A stretch of DNA of 64,000 nt from Bondarzewia mesenterica (taxonomy: Eukaryota; Basidiomycota; Agaricomycetes; Russulales; Bondarzewiaceae): contig SGPL01000010.1 in the NCBI GenBank assembly GCA_004802705.1, forward strand, positions 1 through 64,000. The letters are read 5' to 3'. This document shows positions 1-13,207 of this stretch, piece after piece. Position 1 is the first letter of the stretch, and every line of letters begins with the position of its first letter. Below the pieces are notes generated by a model, which did not search any database, had not been told where the DNA came from, and saw only the letters and a list, made by a program, of their open reading frames with translations. The translations under genes and the position numbers were made by a program.

Positions 1-476
1 CGCGAGTCGCGTCTGGACGTGACAGGTTACACGGCAGACAAAAATCAGGTGACCGTTCTTTCGGCGGTTCACTGTGGCTGACGCCGTCAAAATCCCCGGG
101 TGGCGCGTGTTTGTATATGTTTCGTGCCAGCCGCCGCTGAGAGGTCCAGGGTTGTGTTGGCGAAAAATTATGACATAAGCTGCGTTGTCATTGAATTTTA
201 GTCATTACATTTTTTCATACACCCTGGACCTCGAAGCAGCGGTGGGTAGGAGCCTGCTACCAACCCTGATTACACAGTGCTTTCTGTGATTCTACCCCTC
301 TCTTCTTGCGCTCTCAGACTGGTTTCTGGGGTTTTTATTCGACAGGCTCGATTTTTCTGACTTTTTCTGTCTCGTCTTCGTCCTTTCGAATTCAACACAA
401 CCCGGTCGTTGTTGAGCAATCTTTATAGCGCTTTCGTTCGAATTATCACTTTGCTGCTTTCTGGAGTTTGGTCAGA
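1..476. promoter_or_regulatory. 5' flank of the first gene, no coding support
   Basis: No reading frame with coding character is visible here. The last 150 bases before the ATG at 477 are pyrimidine-rich, as is usual around fungal transcription starts. It is taken as the promoter and leader of the small membrane protein gene. Confidence 0.4.
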
Positions 477-1507
477 ATGGTCGACACGTATGCTGCGCAA
501 CCTCAGAGGACGTCGTCTGATATTGTCCTGGTGAGTGGCATCTATGCAGTTTCGATTGATTGAGAAATCTAATCATTTGCGCATTACGTCTTGCAGTATC
601 TTTCTCGTAAACAGTCCCCTCCAGTGCTGCCCTATGAGCTTCACGGTCATGTAGATATTTTTTTTCTTACACATTGAACTGTGTCTTATCTCTTGCAGGT
701 ATCCCCCGATGCATGGGCGACCCGCATTCCCTCTCTGATCCGTCTCGTGTCCCGGTACTCCTACCCCATTTTCGAGGGTTGCTGGATGCTAGCTGCCTTT
801 GTGTAAGATATCTTCACTTCTTCAACCCCTCCATCTGCTGATATGGCAACGCGCACCTATTGCAGTGCATCTATCGCAATTCCGGCTGCGGTGAACCCTT
901 TCATCTTTGATGCTATGGACAAGGATCGCATCGACGGCAACGGACCCATATTCCAAGCCCGTGCCATATCATTCGCTCTTTTTGTCGGCGTTCTCATCTT
1001 CTTCTACGTTCCCCTCATTGTCTGGAAAGTCTTTGGCCAGAGCCGTGCCAACGCTCTTGTAAAGCACTGGGCGGAGGAAGATTTGAGAATGAAAGGTCCG
1101 AGCGTATTCATTCCGACATGGAAGGTCAGCATGCCGGGAGTGTTCACAATGAACTGTGTATGTTGTCGCGTCAGGCCCTTGTCAGAGTTTGATAGATAAT
1201 TCATTTTCTCGTCTTTCCCCAGAAACTCAAGGTCTCTTTGCCTCCTAACGAAAAGGCTACGTACTTCCATCCTGCTGCTTACCTTCCCTCTGTACGTTCT
1301 TGTCATACAAATGATGCTCACAGCCGTTTAAGTTGATTTTCGCTTCGTACCTTCATGCAGTGGATTAACGGGCCGGCGGACGCTCAGGCAGCTCCCGCTT
1401 ACTATCCGGGATCCTATCAGAACTTAGGTCCTGGCATGCCTCCCAATGTTGGCAATGTCCCGCTCTACTCCGACGAGAAGCACCCTTTCGACGACGTCAA
1501 AGTCTGA
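477..1507 (+). CDS. small two-TM membrane protein, function unknown
   Basis: Five exons (477-530, 699-802, 866-1157, 1223-1291, 1361-1507) join in frame to 666 nt, or 221 residues. All introns are GT..AG. The start ATG is followed by a short hydrophilic leader (MVDTYAAQPQRTSSD). Two hydrophobic segments follow: one around residues 37-65 (PIFEGCWMLAAFVASIAIPA) and one around 80-105 (SFALFVGVLIFFYVPLIVW). The C-terminal tail is hydrophilic, rich in Pro, Gly and Tyr, and ends HPFDDVKV. No catalytic motif is seen and I do not recognise the family; it may be one of the small conserved membrane proteins of Agaricomycetes. The clean phase of all four introns is the main support that this is a real gene. 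Confidence 0.75.
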
Positions 1508-1881
1508 GAATTGGGCAGACTCGCTTTCTCTACATAGGACATTTTGATTTTACCTCTGCGGGACAATTCTGGACACTATCACGGTGTAGAACATCCAAAT
1601 TAGCTGATCATGATGTTAGGTGCTGGACAAGCAGCATCATTCGCTACATCCTGCTGTGAAGCTGTGCGGGCATCCTTCCACAGGTTGTCTTCTGTATCTT
1701 CCAACTTCGAATTCAATTATATATATCTTGTACCGTACTTACACTGCGGGCAAGCGAGTCAGAAGCGAGGCAGGCCACGGTGGGATTTCAGTGAGTTATA
1801 AAAGCAAGTCTCAAGTTTCAACTGCACTGGAACCCATAAATTGGGTTAGGGCTTGCATCTGAATCTTACCATCTCCCTGCC
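1508..1881. other. intergenic spacer, nothing recognised
   Basis: This holds the 3' end of the small membrane protein gene and the promoter of the methyltransferase. The overlapping short frames look random. Confidence 0.4.
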
Positions 1882-2903
1882 ATGCTCCCAACGCCGGACA
1901 CGTCCCATTTGACAAGATCTGACTTCGAACACATTTACGAACCAGCAGGTATGGCTCGGGCGTATTCAGAAAATTCGGACTTGCTGAAAAAGACGCGTCT
2001 ACAGAGGACAGTTTCCTTCTCTTGGATGCACTGGAACAAGATGCGCAGACACTAAGAGACATCAGTCCTCGTATATGTCTTGAAATTGGGTTCTATGGCC
2101 TTTCTTAATCTAGTTTTCCTACTCACCTGACATGCCATCTAGTTCTGGCTCGGGATGTGTGTCCAGTTTCATCGGAACCATCTTAGGTTCCTCGTATGCT
2201 CGTACGTCTGCCCATGTCACCCTCGAGTAACCTGTCCGATCTCAAGCGCTCAACTTGGGTATTGCAGTCTATCTCTGCACCGATATCAATCCCCACGCTT
2301 CCCGGTGTACCCTTCTTACAGGCACCAAAAATAAGGTAACACATACCCCGTTCTCAATTCACAGAAACGGCGAAAACGTCCGACCGAACTCGTAGATTCC
2401 ACTCGACCCTGTCACGGCCTACCTCGCACAACCCCTCGCAGCCCGCCTCGCTCACTCCGTTGACATCCTCGTCTTCAATCCACCCTACGTTCCGACGTAT
2501 GACGAAGAGGCCAGCGCGGCGCAGCTCGGGGCTGATATTGAAGGTTCGTGGGCAGGCGGTGCGGATGGCATGGAAGTTACAAATCGCTTGCTCGATCAGG
2601 TTGAGGTTCGTATGCGCTCCCTAGCCGAGAAATTCGGATTCACTGAATGCCATTCCTCATCGTTTGCCACCAGGGACTTCTCTCTCCTCGGGGTTGCTTT
2701 TACTTGGTAGCGGTGAAACAGAACAACGTTCCTGAGATACGACGCCGGATGCAAGAGGAGCATGGCCTGTGGAGTGAGGTAAATATAACCAATGTGCCTT
2801 TGTCAACTGCGTCGACTTCTCCTCTCACTTTGCCTTCTGACAGATCGTGACCGAGCGACGAGCAGGTCGCGAATATCTTCTCATCATCCGGTTTTTTCGG
2901 TAG
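1882..2903 (+). CDS. MTQ2: eRF1 glutamine N5-methyltransferase (Mtq2/HemK2 type)
   Basis: This class I SAM-dependent methyltransferase modifies the glutamine of the GGQ motif in translation release factor eRF1, working with Trm112 in the family's known members. The exons read MLPTPDTSHLTRSDFEHIYE, then AEDSFLLLDALE, which is the typical HemK2 N-terminus. Motif I for SAM binding is LEIGSGSGCVSSF and the acidic motif II residue lies in CTDINPHA. The hallmark substrate motif NPPYVPT is encoded near 2482-2502, followed by GSWAGGADGMEV. The C-terminus (IVTERRAGREYLLIIRFFR) ends at TAG 2901-2903. At least six exons are needed, with short GT..AG introns; one donor (GTTCTA, after LEIG) is weak. Total length is about 230 residues, normal for the family. 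It has no TM segment and is expected in the cytosol. Confidence 0.9.
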
Positions 2904-3371
2904 TCTGGAGGAAATGCTGGACGACCTCAAACTGACTGATGACTGGACATTACATTTAGTAACGGACAANNCGGTGTAAAACATGTTCATACTGGTGCAG
3001 GCTTCAATCATGGCTTTCTCCTGAAGGCTGTCTGACGTNGAACTGCTACGCATCANGACACGACAAAAACTGAGTNTTGTATTGTTACAAGGAAGAAACT
3101 GATATACGGAAAAACAATACAGCAAATAAGTCCGAAGAGGACACGAACAAAGACGGAGGAGGGAAGACAGGCAGAGAGGACNACGACAAACCAAGAAAGA
3201 AGAAGAGGAAAGGAGNGATAATCTCATCACGACAACGTCCCTCGCNGAAAGACCGTCCNGGTTATACCATAATTTTTACACAAAANTTTNAAGGAGTGTC
3301 AGTAAATCATTAACTTGAGTAGTACGATAGTAGTGAAAGCGCGCGGATTTCGCGGTGTCGTGTTNAGTCGA
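2904..3371. other. convergent spacer, purine-rich, with ambiguous bases
   Basis: This lies between the stop codons of the methyltransferase (+) and tricalbin (-). Positions about 3085-3225 are strongly purine-rich on the + strand (GAAGAGGA-like runs), so long frames exist by composition only. Several Ns occur. No gene is supported. Confidence 0.5.
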
Positions 3372-6300
3372 TCAATCTTCTTTATCCGACCCCGGTCTGC
3401 GACCTCTGATGCTGAATCGTGATGNTGAGCCAATCACGCTGCGCTCTATCGACGATATGGTTGATGGTCGACCAGCAGGAATACTNTCTGCATCAAACTC
3501 CAACCGTAGGCGCAGGAGTCCTTGACCTTCCCGCAGCTCGACAAACACATCGGCGGCGGATGTGCCCGCAGGCTGTATATGCCGCCAGATCTATCCANTC
3601 AATGTCAGACCGTGCAGAAATAGTGACGGTAAGGAGACACTCACATCGACCTCNGCTTCACCGAGTAGTTTATCCTTACCAAGGGTCTTGTGGTCGTGAA
3701 NGTAGGCATAGAGTTTGGGTGTGGACTGACTGGCGCTGAACGTGAACGTCTCNTTCCTGGAGAGGACACCATCAGCACACANTCGGACAGGAGCAAAATC
3801 GTCTCCATACCATTCAGGAGCAACAGTCTTCCCAGCATGTTTCGTTTTGTGCTCCTTGTCTCCGACTCGTATGACAGCGTAAGGCTTGACGCTATCGCCN
3901 CCCGAGTTCAAATCTTTCGCGTCCAAGACAGTCACCCTGAGCGTTCCGGGCTCCGCCTTGCCGGAGTCTAGGTGGGCTGTAGCAGGGAATACAACGCCGT
4001 TGGCNCCCATATGTTCTGAAACCCCAACAGGCTGAGACATCTGTGCGCCAGGAATATCCGGTAAATGTCTTTGTATAAAAACTGGGAGATCCAGGCGTAA
4101 ACGCCGTCCTCCAAGTCTGAATCCTTGTCTCGCTTGAAAATACCTGTCACCCCATGGAAAACACCCTTGCCAGCGCCCACNGGAAGAGCACCGAACTGCG
4201 TCATCGCCCGTCCAGCAGCAGAGAATGTGGACGTGTTCTTGCGCGACTTGGCGATGATTTCTGGCTGGAACANGAGACTGACTCGCACTTCACCCTTCTC
4301 TCCGAGCTTTTCATCTGATAAGGGAAGGGTGCGTTCTACACCAACAAAAGGATCAAGATCNTCAAGGTTGATCTTCGCCATACCCAGCGACTTTGCTTGT
4401 TCAAGCTGATTCCAGTCGAAAATTTCGACCTGGAAATCCGCTCGGACACGCGAGGGCTGGGTGACCGAGGATCAATGTCTCAATNGATTGCGGAAGNANA
4501 TATGCACGNACCACAGANGTAACNAAGTCTTCATGCCATTCAGGCGTCAGCGTCTTTTTCTTGGTTTGAGACTTGAAGACCCGTTGACCATTGAGANTGA
4601 ATACAGCGAATGGATCGGATTTTCCTGANACATATATAAGCNTCTTTATCNCCAGATNANGATTCAAGATAGTNTACCTCCNCTGTCCACNGCGCGNATT
4701 CCATTACCGTCGATNAGGCCGACGCGTANGATGCCTTGATCTACGAAAGGCCGCGTTAGNGGCGATTGTATCTCNATTAGGAAGCCACATACTATTGACG
4801 CTCTCGCGAGGTTCCAGCGTCACAGGAACGGGAACATAGCGCGCNTCAATCTCGACNGTGCCCACAGGTTTATCATCGTCAATATCNGTAAGTGTGAACT
4901 TGGTGGGTCCCTCCTGTTTAAAGATTGAGTTAAAGAATTNTCAATTCNGCACCNCNAANNCCTACCANAGTNTGTGCCAAGAACGGCTTTGCATCTCCTT
5001 TCCATTCACCAACGATGTCGTCNTTGTCCCCCTCATCAGCCTCATTNAANCTCAGCCACACGCGACCGAAATCGAGCTCCTTGAGAAAACCTTCGCCGAC
5101 ATGNTCCCACAAAGCGTGATGGCCCCGAGATTTAGTCGTGCTGAAAGCCGGCCAGTAGCCATCATCCAAAAGAACTTCCAGACGGGCTTTCTTCGTGAGT
5201 ACGCCAGACTTGACATTGAAGATGATGANGCCAGATTCTGCAAGAAAGAAACAGTTGGTCACGANGCCTGTTAANTGTGAAAANCTTGACAGAAACGCAC
5301 GACGCTGAAGCAGCTCGTCCTTATTCATCTCAACACCCTCTTCCTTCGGGACACCGTTGCCATTTGCCTCCGATGTAGAGCCGGCCTTTGTGCTTGGAGG
5401 AGTGCCCTGAGACTCGGCCGTCTTGGCCGTCTGAGTTATCTGAGTGGTCTCGGTGGTTTTGCTAGTCTCTGTCGTCTTAGTGCTATCAACGGATGCCTCA
5501 TTCTTCCTATGACCCTGGTCACCAAGGGCTGCCGTCGCTGTGATTGTATTGGGCACGGCCTGAGCCTCTTCGCTGGAGCTGGATTTCGAAGATGCGCCAT
5601 CCGACACCACTTCGCCACCGTCGTCACCATTTTCTCCTTCAATCGCACGCTGGAGCTCCTTTTGAGCCGATTCAAATTTCACGCCCTTGAGAGCAATGGC
5701 GGGCACAAACTCGGCGACGTAGTGTAGCTGCCCCTTGTAGGATTTGCCGTGGTCAAGTCGGATAGGTTCGGCAACCTCTTTCTTGCCAACCGAGGCGAAG
5801 TGGAATTGCGGGTCGTCTGACTCTTTGGCCAAGTCGTTGACCTTGAGCTCGACAGTGCCGAGAGATCGGTCCTTCGTAAGATGTTGATAGTCCATGACTT
5901 CGAACAGAAGCGTTTCCCTCAAAGAATGAACTGAACTCATGGTCAAGCACTGAGAACTTAACCCATGCAGGCACAGAATGCGTACCAGGAGTGTAGACGA
6001 TTTGATCCCATATAGGGTTGAGATCTGTATGCCGTCGGTCAGATGATGAGCAGGCAGTCTTGTGAACGCTCACTGTTGTTGACCACCTCAGTCCTAGATT
6101 GAATAGTGTTGTTGACGAGCACGCGGACGTATGGATCGCTCTGGAAACAGACGGGTGAGACATCAGCCACGCAGGAGATCTTTACGAGAATCTACCTTTC
6201 CGCCAAGCGCAGCTTCGACATTCTTGACGTCTGTCGCTTTTTGCAACCAAAGCCTAATCACCCCAATCGGTGGAGTGTACTGATCCGCACCGTGCAAGCT

Positions 6301-8704
6301 ACCCGCCATGTTGAGCGGTTTCCACTCTGCACTCATACGCAATCTGCCGCTCTTGCATCCGCTCAATGGCCACCAATCCCTACCAGCCTCCTTACGCATC
6401 TCCAGTAGGTCGTCCAAGCGGACAGATGCGTACCCAATAACAGGATCCTTAAGAAAGTCGCGATCGTCAATGATTTTAATGGTGATGACAGACGACGTGC
6501 GGTCGGTGCACAAGAACTCGGTAGGCGATTCCCAAACAGGCTGAACGGTGCGCTTGACCTTCGGTGTGGTGTGAATTGGGGATTTAGAGTCTCCAAGGAA
6601 AATCTTGGCAAATGGACTGATATCGGCGTGCGCTTTCGACGTGTCGAGGTCCTTGGCTTGGTGTAGGACAAAACGGACGATGCCCACTTCTGCAAAGACT
6701 GTCGTCAGTAGCATCGAGAAGTTCGGAGTGTTTGAGCACTTACTAGAATCAGGCAACTCTTCGACGCCAGACTCGTTTCGAACTGGCTGCAGAACGGGGA
6801 AGTAGGACACATCAAACCTTAGGTCACCACGGTCTTTTCCGTCCTTCAGGATCGAAGCCTCCAAGTCTTCCTGAGTTGCATCCTCTGCTAGCTTTGATAA
6901 CTCGAAAAGAGCAGCGCCCAGTTCTGTATCCTTGCGGTGTTCGTTGTAGTCGAAGACAGAAAACACAAGATTTTCGGTGAGGTTAGTGACGAGGATGAAC
7001 TTTGTCTCGTTCCATGTGGGATTGTGACTAAACCGTGCACAAATTGATTAGTACAAAATGGACGGTTAAATGGTAAATAGACACATGCGTGCTGTGCTTG
7101 TACTTCGTCTTGCTCAATTCTTGACGATTATTGATGCTGATACTGACGAAAGGATCCGGTGTTCCACCCCCGATCTTGCTGCCCTTAATACTACGCGCTG
7201 AGTGAATCGTGACCTTGACGACGCCGATAGCTGTGTCCAGAGGTGCACCAGACAGCAGTTGCTCAAGATTGAGAGTAAACCAGTTGGGATCATACATCAT
7301 GGGACCGAGAATGGAGTGAACCATATCACGAATGAACGACGACAAGCCTGGAATCTACCAGAGTGTTAATAGAAACCCGGTAACGACGATCCAAATGTTA
7401 GTTCCTTACATTGGCAACGTCAAATCCAAATGCTTCACCACCAATTGGCTTCAACACATAGTCAATCGCAGGCTTCTCCAGAAATGAGAGGTCGACGACT
7501 TGGATATGAGGAAAGTTGGTCATAAGCTTCATGCGGATGCGCATGAGACCGCTGAAAGTCATATCTTCAACCAAGACGGGCATCGATACCGATGTCACAC
7601 CTTTGCCCACGCGTATCGTAAGCACGATTTTCGGGTTGCTCTTCGTCGCCAGTTGCCGGGGGGTCATATCCGACTCGTCGTTTGGCGTGAAGGAAAAGCC
7701 CCAGTCCATCATGACGATGTCTTCTTCAGTCTTTGGGAATGTCCGCACTTGGTCGATGCGTGGCGCTTTGCTGCCGAGAGTGAAACTGCTGAGACGAAGA
7801 GATTCTAGAAAAGCAGGACAATTGGTACTGAGCACTTGGTCAACAGATGCGACAATAGTCGCAGAGAGGACGGGCTCGTAGATCAGCCAGAAGCGCTGGA
7901 GGAAGTGGTTGAGCCATTCAGCTGACTCGTGCTCCGAAGCAAGACTCGTCTTGACAAGTTCACGTTGGATGTCATCTCGAGCGCGTCGCCGGACACGTGA
8001 TATCGAGGTGGTGTAGTATGTGCTGCAAATCGCGAGAATGATGAATAGCCAACCCCATCCGAAGTGAAAGCGTGTAAGGAAGTGGGAGGCTAGCACGGCC
8101 TTGAATCAAAGGTGCTCAGAAGGAAGACAAGTGAACATGCAGGCAGACACGCACAAAGATGATGATACCGGCGTTGTGATACCAATCGCCATAATACTGT
8201 TCCGATATGAAAGCGTGCATCATACGTTCGTCCTTCTTGTCTTGGTCCGCAGGCATGTCAAGGTCGGTGAATGCACGCCAGCCGACCTTGTACCAGTCTG
8301 GGATTACGGCTGCGGTTTTCGAGGGTAATCCGCCAGGGACAGCAGGAACGACCTCTGTCTCGCCTTCCTCAGGCTGTTTATCCATATCCTCGATCTTGAT
8401 GGTGGGTATGACTTCCAAATTTCCCGTGTCAACAGAAACCTCTGGAGAAGATTCCGTTCAATAAAATCGACGCGAGATGTGGCATGTTCATACCTCGATC
8501 ACCAACTTTGTCTTGTGAGGAGTCGGTCTTGGGCTTGAGCTTGTCGCGGCCCTTGCCAGCGTCCGCCGCCTTCTGCTGTGGGGTAGCATCTGGATCGAAA
8601 GTATGTACGGTGAGATTGCCCTTGGAGGCGTCTTCTTTCAAGATGCCATTGGCTTTCTCTTGAGCGCCTGGAGCTGCGGCAGCGGGGGGAAGAGAAGTTG
8701 CCAT
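3372..8704 (-). CDS. tricalbin / extended synaptotagmin (SMP + five C2 domains)
   Basis: Tricalbins tether the ER to the plasma membrane and move lipids at that contact. The start is the ATG at 8704 (MATSLPPAAAAPG). A disordered, Lys-rich head is followed by a hydrophobic hairpin (AGIIIF, then WGWLFIILAICSTYY, about 8185-8010). The SMP lipid-transfer domain comes next (WLNHFLQRFWLIYEP to FLEKPAIDYVLKPIGG, about 7930-7400). Five C2 domains follow, beginning near 7240 (VVKVTIHSARSI), 6690 (GIVRFVLHQAKDL), 6280 (GVIRLWLQKATDV), 4730 (around GKSDPFAVF) and 3940 (LRVTVLDAKDL). A Ser/Thr-rich linker lies near 5700-5300. The last intron joins GEVD to IWRHIQPAG, and the stop is at 3372-3374. Many short introns break the gene. 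Ns between 3370 and 5280 leave some residues of the last two C2 domains unknown. Expected size is about 1,450-1,500 residues, within the tricalbin range. Confidence 0.92.
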
Positions 8705-9570
8705 AGATATGAGGGGAGATATGAGGGGAGATAGATACAGAGACGAGGAAAGAGGGGCAGTAGAGTTGGAGCAGGAACGAGGAGAGTATGTAAATAGTTA
8801 AAGAGCGTGTCAAGCACGACCGAGGCAGGTTTGAGTCCACAGCAGCTGTCAACAGGCTTGATGTCATGGCTCTCGTCCACTTACCAAATCCGGTACCTCC
8901 GCTCTCGCCTCCTTTGGAAATGCGGTGTCCTGTTAGAACCCGACAGACCTGGCTCGCTGCCGCCTTTTCTTCACAGCTCTTGACCATCGTACGCGCCCGA
9001 GCACACAACACACACCCTCCAGCTCTTATTTCGCCGGCCGTGGCCTACAACCCGGCCAGTGCGTTGCGAATCCTGGAAGAATGGTCCAGTGACGTTGCTT
9101 GAAGCTTGTCATTGATATTTATCGGAGTTATTTTTGGCCTTGGGCTAAGTATATCTTGCTCAAAGAGAAAAAGAAAACTTTCAAATTTATTGACCCGGAG
9201 ACGTACGCAGATCCGTCTTTCTGGTGTGACTTAGCTTGAGTTTGCAGCCAGTTTGCAGCCTCAATAAAGGGGCAAACTTTGGGCACACACCTCGTCACAA
9301 TTGGACGTTTGAACGTTGACGTTGAACCACAGCCTTCCGCAGCTGTGTTCGATAACCGTCCCATTATCAAAGGAGTAGTGGAAACTGCGGGTAGTCGATA
9401 CCCTGCATGACGCCATGGCCAACGCTCCTGACTCTAGTCTGCTTTCAAGTTACGGTGGAAAGGGGTCCCGAACATGGATGTGATATCTCGTGTTCAAAAC
9501 CAGCATTGGAATCAAGTACAGATGCACAATCAAGTTGTTACCTTATGCCATCAGATCTCCGCAGGCACAC
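8705..9570. other. spacer between tricalbin promoter and kinesin-6 3' end
   Basis: Both flanking genes are on the minus strand. The first 150 bases after 8704 are rich in GA on the + strand (TC on the coding strand), typical of a fungal leader. The remainder shows no conserved reading frame. Confidence 0.45.
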
Positions 9571-12500
9571 TCACTTACTGCCTCTGGCCATCCTTCTGAT
9601 TGTTTTCCCGCTGCCCGATTTCTCGGCCTGATCCACCGCCCGCTCAATCTGTTCTTCTGTCATGACGGGTTTCTTTCCCAGTTGTCTGTGATACTTGTCA
9701 GTTTTCCTATCTATTTCACGAATCGTTGTAAATTGTTGTACCACTCACCTCTTCTTCCCTTTTGCTCCTTGCCCAGCCAAGTGCTTGACCGGTACGATCA
9801 CAGTAGAGTCATCAGGTCCTACTTGGTCCCATTCCTCCGTGTCTTCCGATATGATTGCCTGAGCCGGATTTTGCGTGACGGAAGCTCGAAGAGATCTTCG
9901 AGCCCCGCCAGTCGACATGGCTGCATTGCTTGACAAGCCAAGTTTCTCCAGGTTGTCTGTGAGTTCTGTCACGGCACGGACACTGGTCGATCCGCGCTTT
10001 TCTGTCTTCATGCGAGCTGGTTTGGCATCTGCTTCAAGGATAGGCTGCGATGAGATTACCGAAGGCTTGTATGATACCTTCGCCTTGGACAAAGGTGATG
10101 AAGGAGTTGATCGACGTTCGATTTTCGAAGGTACTGGAGGTTCTTCCCATTCAGAATCGTCAGAGGCACGCGTCGGCTGGGTCTCTTCCTCTCCCTCCGT
10201 ATCTCCATCGTCCATATAACTATCGTCGTCGTCGTCATCATCAAGGTCTTCCTCATCGAGATCATCGTCCTCGGCGCTCTCACCGGCCACACTCTCTGTT
10301 TCTGTAGCCGTGCCCGCTGCTTCATCGCCGGAGCTTTCCGATGGTAGGAATGAATGCTCTGGTCCTGGAGGAACGGGAATTAGAATTTCTGAGGCCGCCA
10401 ACGACGCTTTCGGTCTTGCGTTCTTCTTTCCCTTGCCAGTGAGCGGTGAGGGAGACACCGATCGTGTCGAGCTCTCGTCACTCGACTCTTCCCTGTCAGA
10501 ATCCGTGCCTTGTTCAGAGACTTCGTCGTCATGTAGCTACGTTCAACTCGAATCAAGTTACTGATTCTGGGTGTTATATGAAAACTTACTTTACTCGTTG
10601 CATCACCTTTCTTTCCACGTATATCTTGGAGGACAGCCCTCGCCTTTCCAGGCGTCTTGCCAATCAAACCTGACTGGTGAAGCATATCGATTTTTGCGTC
10701 CATTTTCATTTCGTTTTGCTGAACCTTAGAACAACTAAATCAGTAACAAGGCCATCGAGGTTGAGAGCAAGACAAGATGCTCATACCTCGTTCATCAATC
10801 TGCGAGCAAACATCTTCTCCATATGAGCCATCCGTTCTTCCATCTCACGAATGACCTCGTCGCGCGTCTCCGCCTCGACAATAGCACAACGCATCTCAGA
10901 CTCAAGGAGCTACTCATGGCCGTCAACATATTAAACACTTAAATGAAATAATTGTGGACGGACCTGCATTCGAAGATGTTCAAGCTCGTCGAAGAGCGCT
11001 TCAACCAGAGGATTCAAAGGCTCATCTTCGTACTCGTCGCCTGACTCTTCTTCATCNTCTGCAACAATGTGCACAACTGTCAAGTCGATTTCACCCGAAC
11101 GTGGTTGGCAGGCCTACCTTCAAGGATTTCCACCTCCGCCTTGCTGAACTTACGTCCGCCGTGTCCCCCTGTNGAGATAGTTACCTTTCGGCGNTGAGGA
11201 ACAAGCTCGCTAGTCCTGACGCCCGAACGTTGTGGAATGCCNAAACCCAGCCTGCCCGGAGTCGGTGGCACACGCTGCNTAGGNGCAGGAGTATGAACCT
11301 CCCTCGCCAATGCAGCAAACCGCATGACATGGGAATTCTCGTCAAAGCCAGTGTCATATGGGTTCACATTGACAATCATTACCTAAACTCAATTGTCATC
11401 AGTAAATGAACAGCGCATGTCAAAGGGAGGTGTCAATTCACAGCACGTCCGTCACCGACGAAATAATCCATTAGAATTTCCGTCAANTTGCTGTGCCGGA
11501 AGGGAACGACTGCCAGGGCCTTCTTNANTTCCCGNGTATCCGTCCGCTCATTTTTTGGTCCTGCCAGGCTCTGCGCCACGCGTCGCTGATTGGCCCGCAT
11601 AACTTCCATGCATTGCCCTAGGACCATGAGTGACTTGTTGATGTTACCCGCTTCCCTGAGACGCTCGCCAGTTGTCTGGGTGTGTTTGGTTCGTTCGGAT
11701 CCAGCGAGATCAATTAGTGTAAGGCGAGCTGTGGTATANGAGGAGGCCTCCTAAATATATGGTTAGCATCATGAACGAATAATGATCNGGAGACANTGTG
11801 TAGAAAGAGACTGACNTCTTTCTCGCCCCGATGTTTTTTCATGATCTTGATGGTGACTATTCCATGACTCCTGCTACTCTGGCTATTTGCCAGTGTCCCA
11901 AACACNCNTCTATGAAGTTGCCCGAGTTTGACCAATTGCTTGGCCTCATGTGCACTTTCGACCCGAATTTGTTTCATCCCGGAGATATATTTTCCTGTAG
12001 GTTGTCCTGAAGGAGCGTCAGGACAGTCATCTGCGGGAGATGGCTTAATCGGCAGTGCCTTGCGCGTGAGAAGCAAAGGACGAGAGCTTGATGNAGGGGC
12101 ATTTGACTCGGAGACATCTGCAAGAAGGTCGTAGATCTTTTCGTTATAGACTTCAGCATAGGACAGCCATATCGAGTATTCATAATTTCGNTCGACGCTG
12201 AGCACAGTAGGATCGATNTCNGTATCCAGAGTNGAAGAAGAGTCAAGNTGTTCGGCGAGNACTTCGGCTAAGACAGGTTCCTCTGTTGAGAGNGACAAGT
12301 TATCNAGAGATGAAGCACGTGTACGCGTTCCAGAAGAGGCATCATCAAGCTCGATGCCTTGCANGCGAACGGGACGGTGCTAGATNTCTGTTGAANCATA
12401 ATTTGACAAAGNGATGCAGATGGCAGACCTACTCTAGAATTGCTATGNAGCCCATCGATACTGTTGAAAATGACGTCCAGGGTTCTTGGGAGAACGCCCG

Positions 12501-13011
12501 CAGAACCNGCTTTAGATCCGCCTTCCATCGTGAATGTTTTTCCAGAATTNGTGACACCATAGGCAAATAACAGCCCATTCTCGCCATCAAGCAGTCCTCG
12601 GACGAGCGGCAAAGTTGTCTTTGTGAAGAACTCTGGTTGTTGTGTGGTCGCCGGAAAGATNCGAGAGAAAGTGTAGACGGAGGTCGTCGGAGCAGCTGAA
12701 GGGCGAAAGCGGGGGCGAGGTGGTGCAAAATTCGAACCNANNTCTTGACAAGGTTCGGTCATCCGCACGGACGTGTCAGANAGATGTTCAAGATAAGGTG
12801 CGGCTGTTGGTTCATCTTCATGAAGATGGGCACGTATACGNAGAAAGGCCTNANACATCTCGTTCAAANGGATATTGAGAAAGAAACAANGACGCGAACG
12901 GACCTTAATCGGTTCTCTGTCGNTGTCGACAGACTGGNTGATGACTTTNNTNGCCTGGGTGGATGGAAGTTTGGCAGCTGGTCCTGCCCTCTTCGTACCA
13001 GAATCCTTCAT
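9571..13011 (-). CDS. kinesin-6 family motor (MKLP1/KIF20/Klp9-like)
   Basis: This is a plus-end-directed motor of the kinesin-6 type, which in fungi and animals acts on anaphase spindle midzones and cytokinesis. The N-terminal motor domain shows the P-loop [16 protein letters not shown] (about 12555-12515), switch [12 protein letters not shown] (about 11895-11860), switch [17 protein letters not shown] (about 11715-11690), and the motor end [17 protein letters not shown] followed by [17 protein letters not shown], a kinesin-6 signature. A coiled coil follows ([20 protein letters not shown], near 10870), then an acidic low-complexity tail ([16 protein letters not shown], about 10230). The last intron joins KGKKR to [19 protein letters not shown], and the stop is TGA at 9571-9573. 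The in-frame ATG at 13011 is the first unambiguous one, but the frame stays open upstream (basic, RTTRAATKAAPPRP) into a block of Ns, so the true start is probably near 13100-13210. Ns leave several motor residues unread. Confidence 0.9.
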
Positions 13012-13117
13012 ATCAATTGTATNACCTCTGTTTGCAGGAGCTTTCCGACTGATAGTGGATTGNGCGGAGTCTGGACGGGGAGGTGCCGCCTTTGTCGCGG
13101 CTCGCGTCGTACGTCNT

Positions 13118-13200
13118 NCTGTNNNNCTAGNNNGACNAGNTNGATNNNGTGGATCNCGNGNTNNGNNNNGAGGNNNNNGNNGCNGTTGANCTGGTNNNNC
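13118..13200. other. dense block of ambiguous bases
   Basis: About half of the bases between 13118 and 13200 are N. The block lies where the N-terminus of the kinesin-6 gene should begin, so neither its start codon nor the exact length of the shared promoter can be read. Confidence 0.8.
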
Positions 13201-13207
13201 TGGCCAT

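Noticed and set aside
3077..3313. Lys/Glu-rich open frame before the tricalbin 3' end
   Set aside because: It results from a purine-rich tract with several Ns; no start context or conserved motif.
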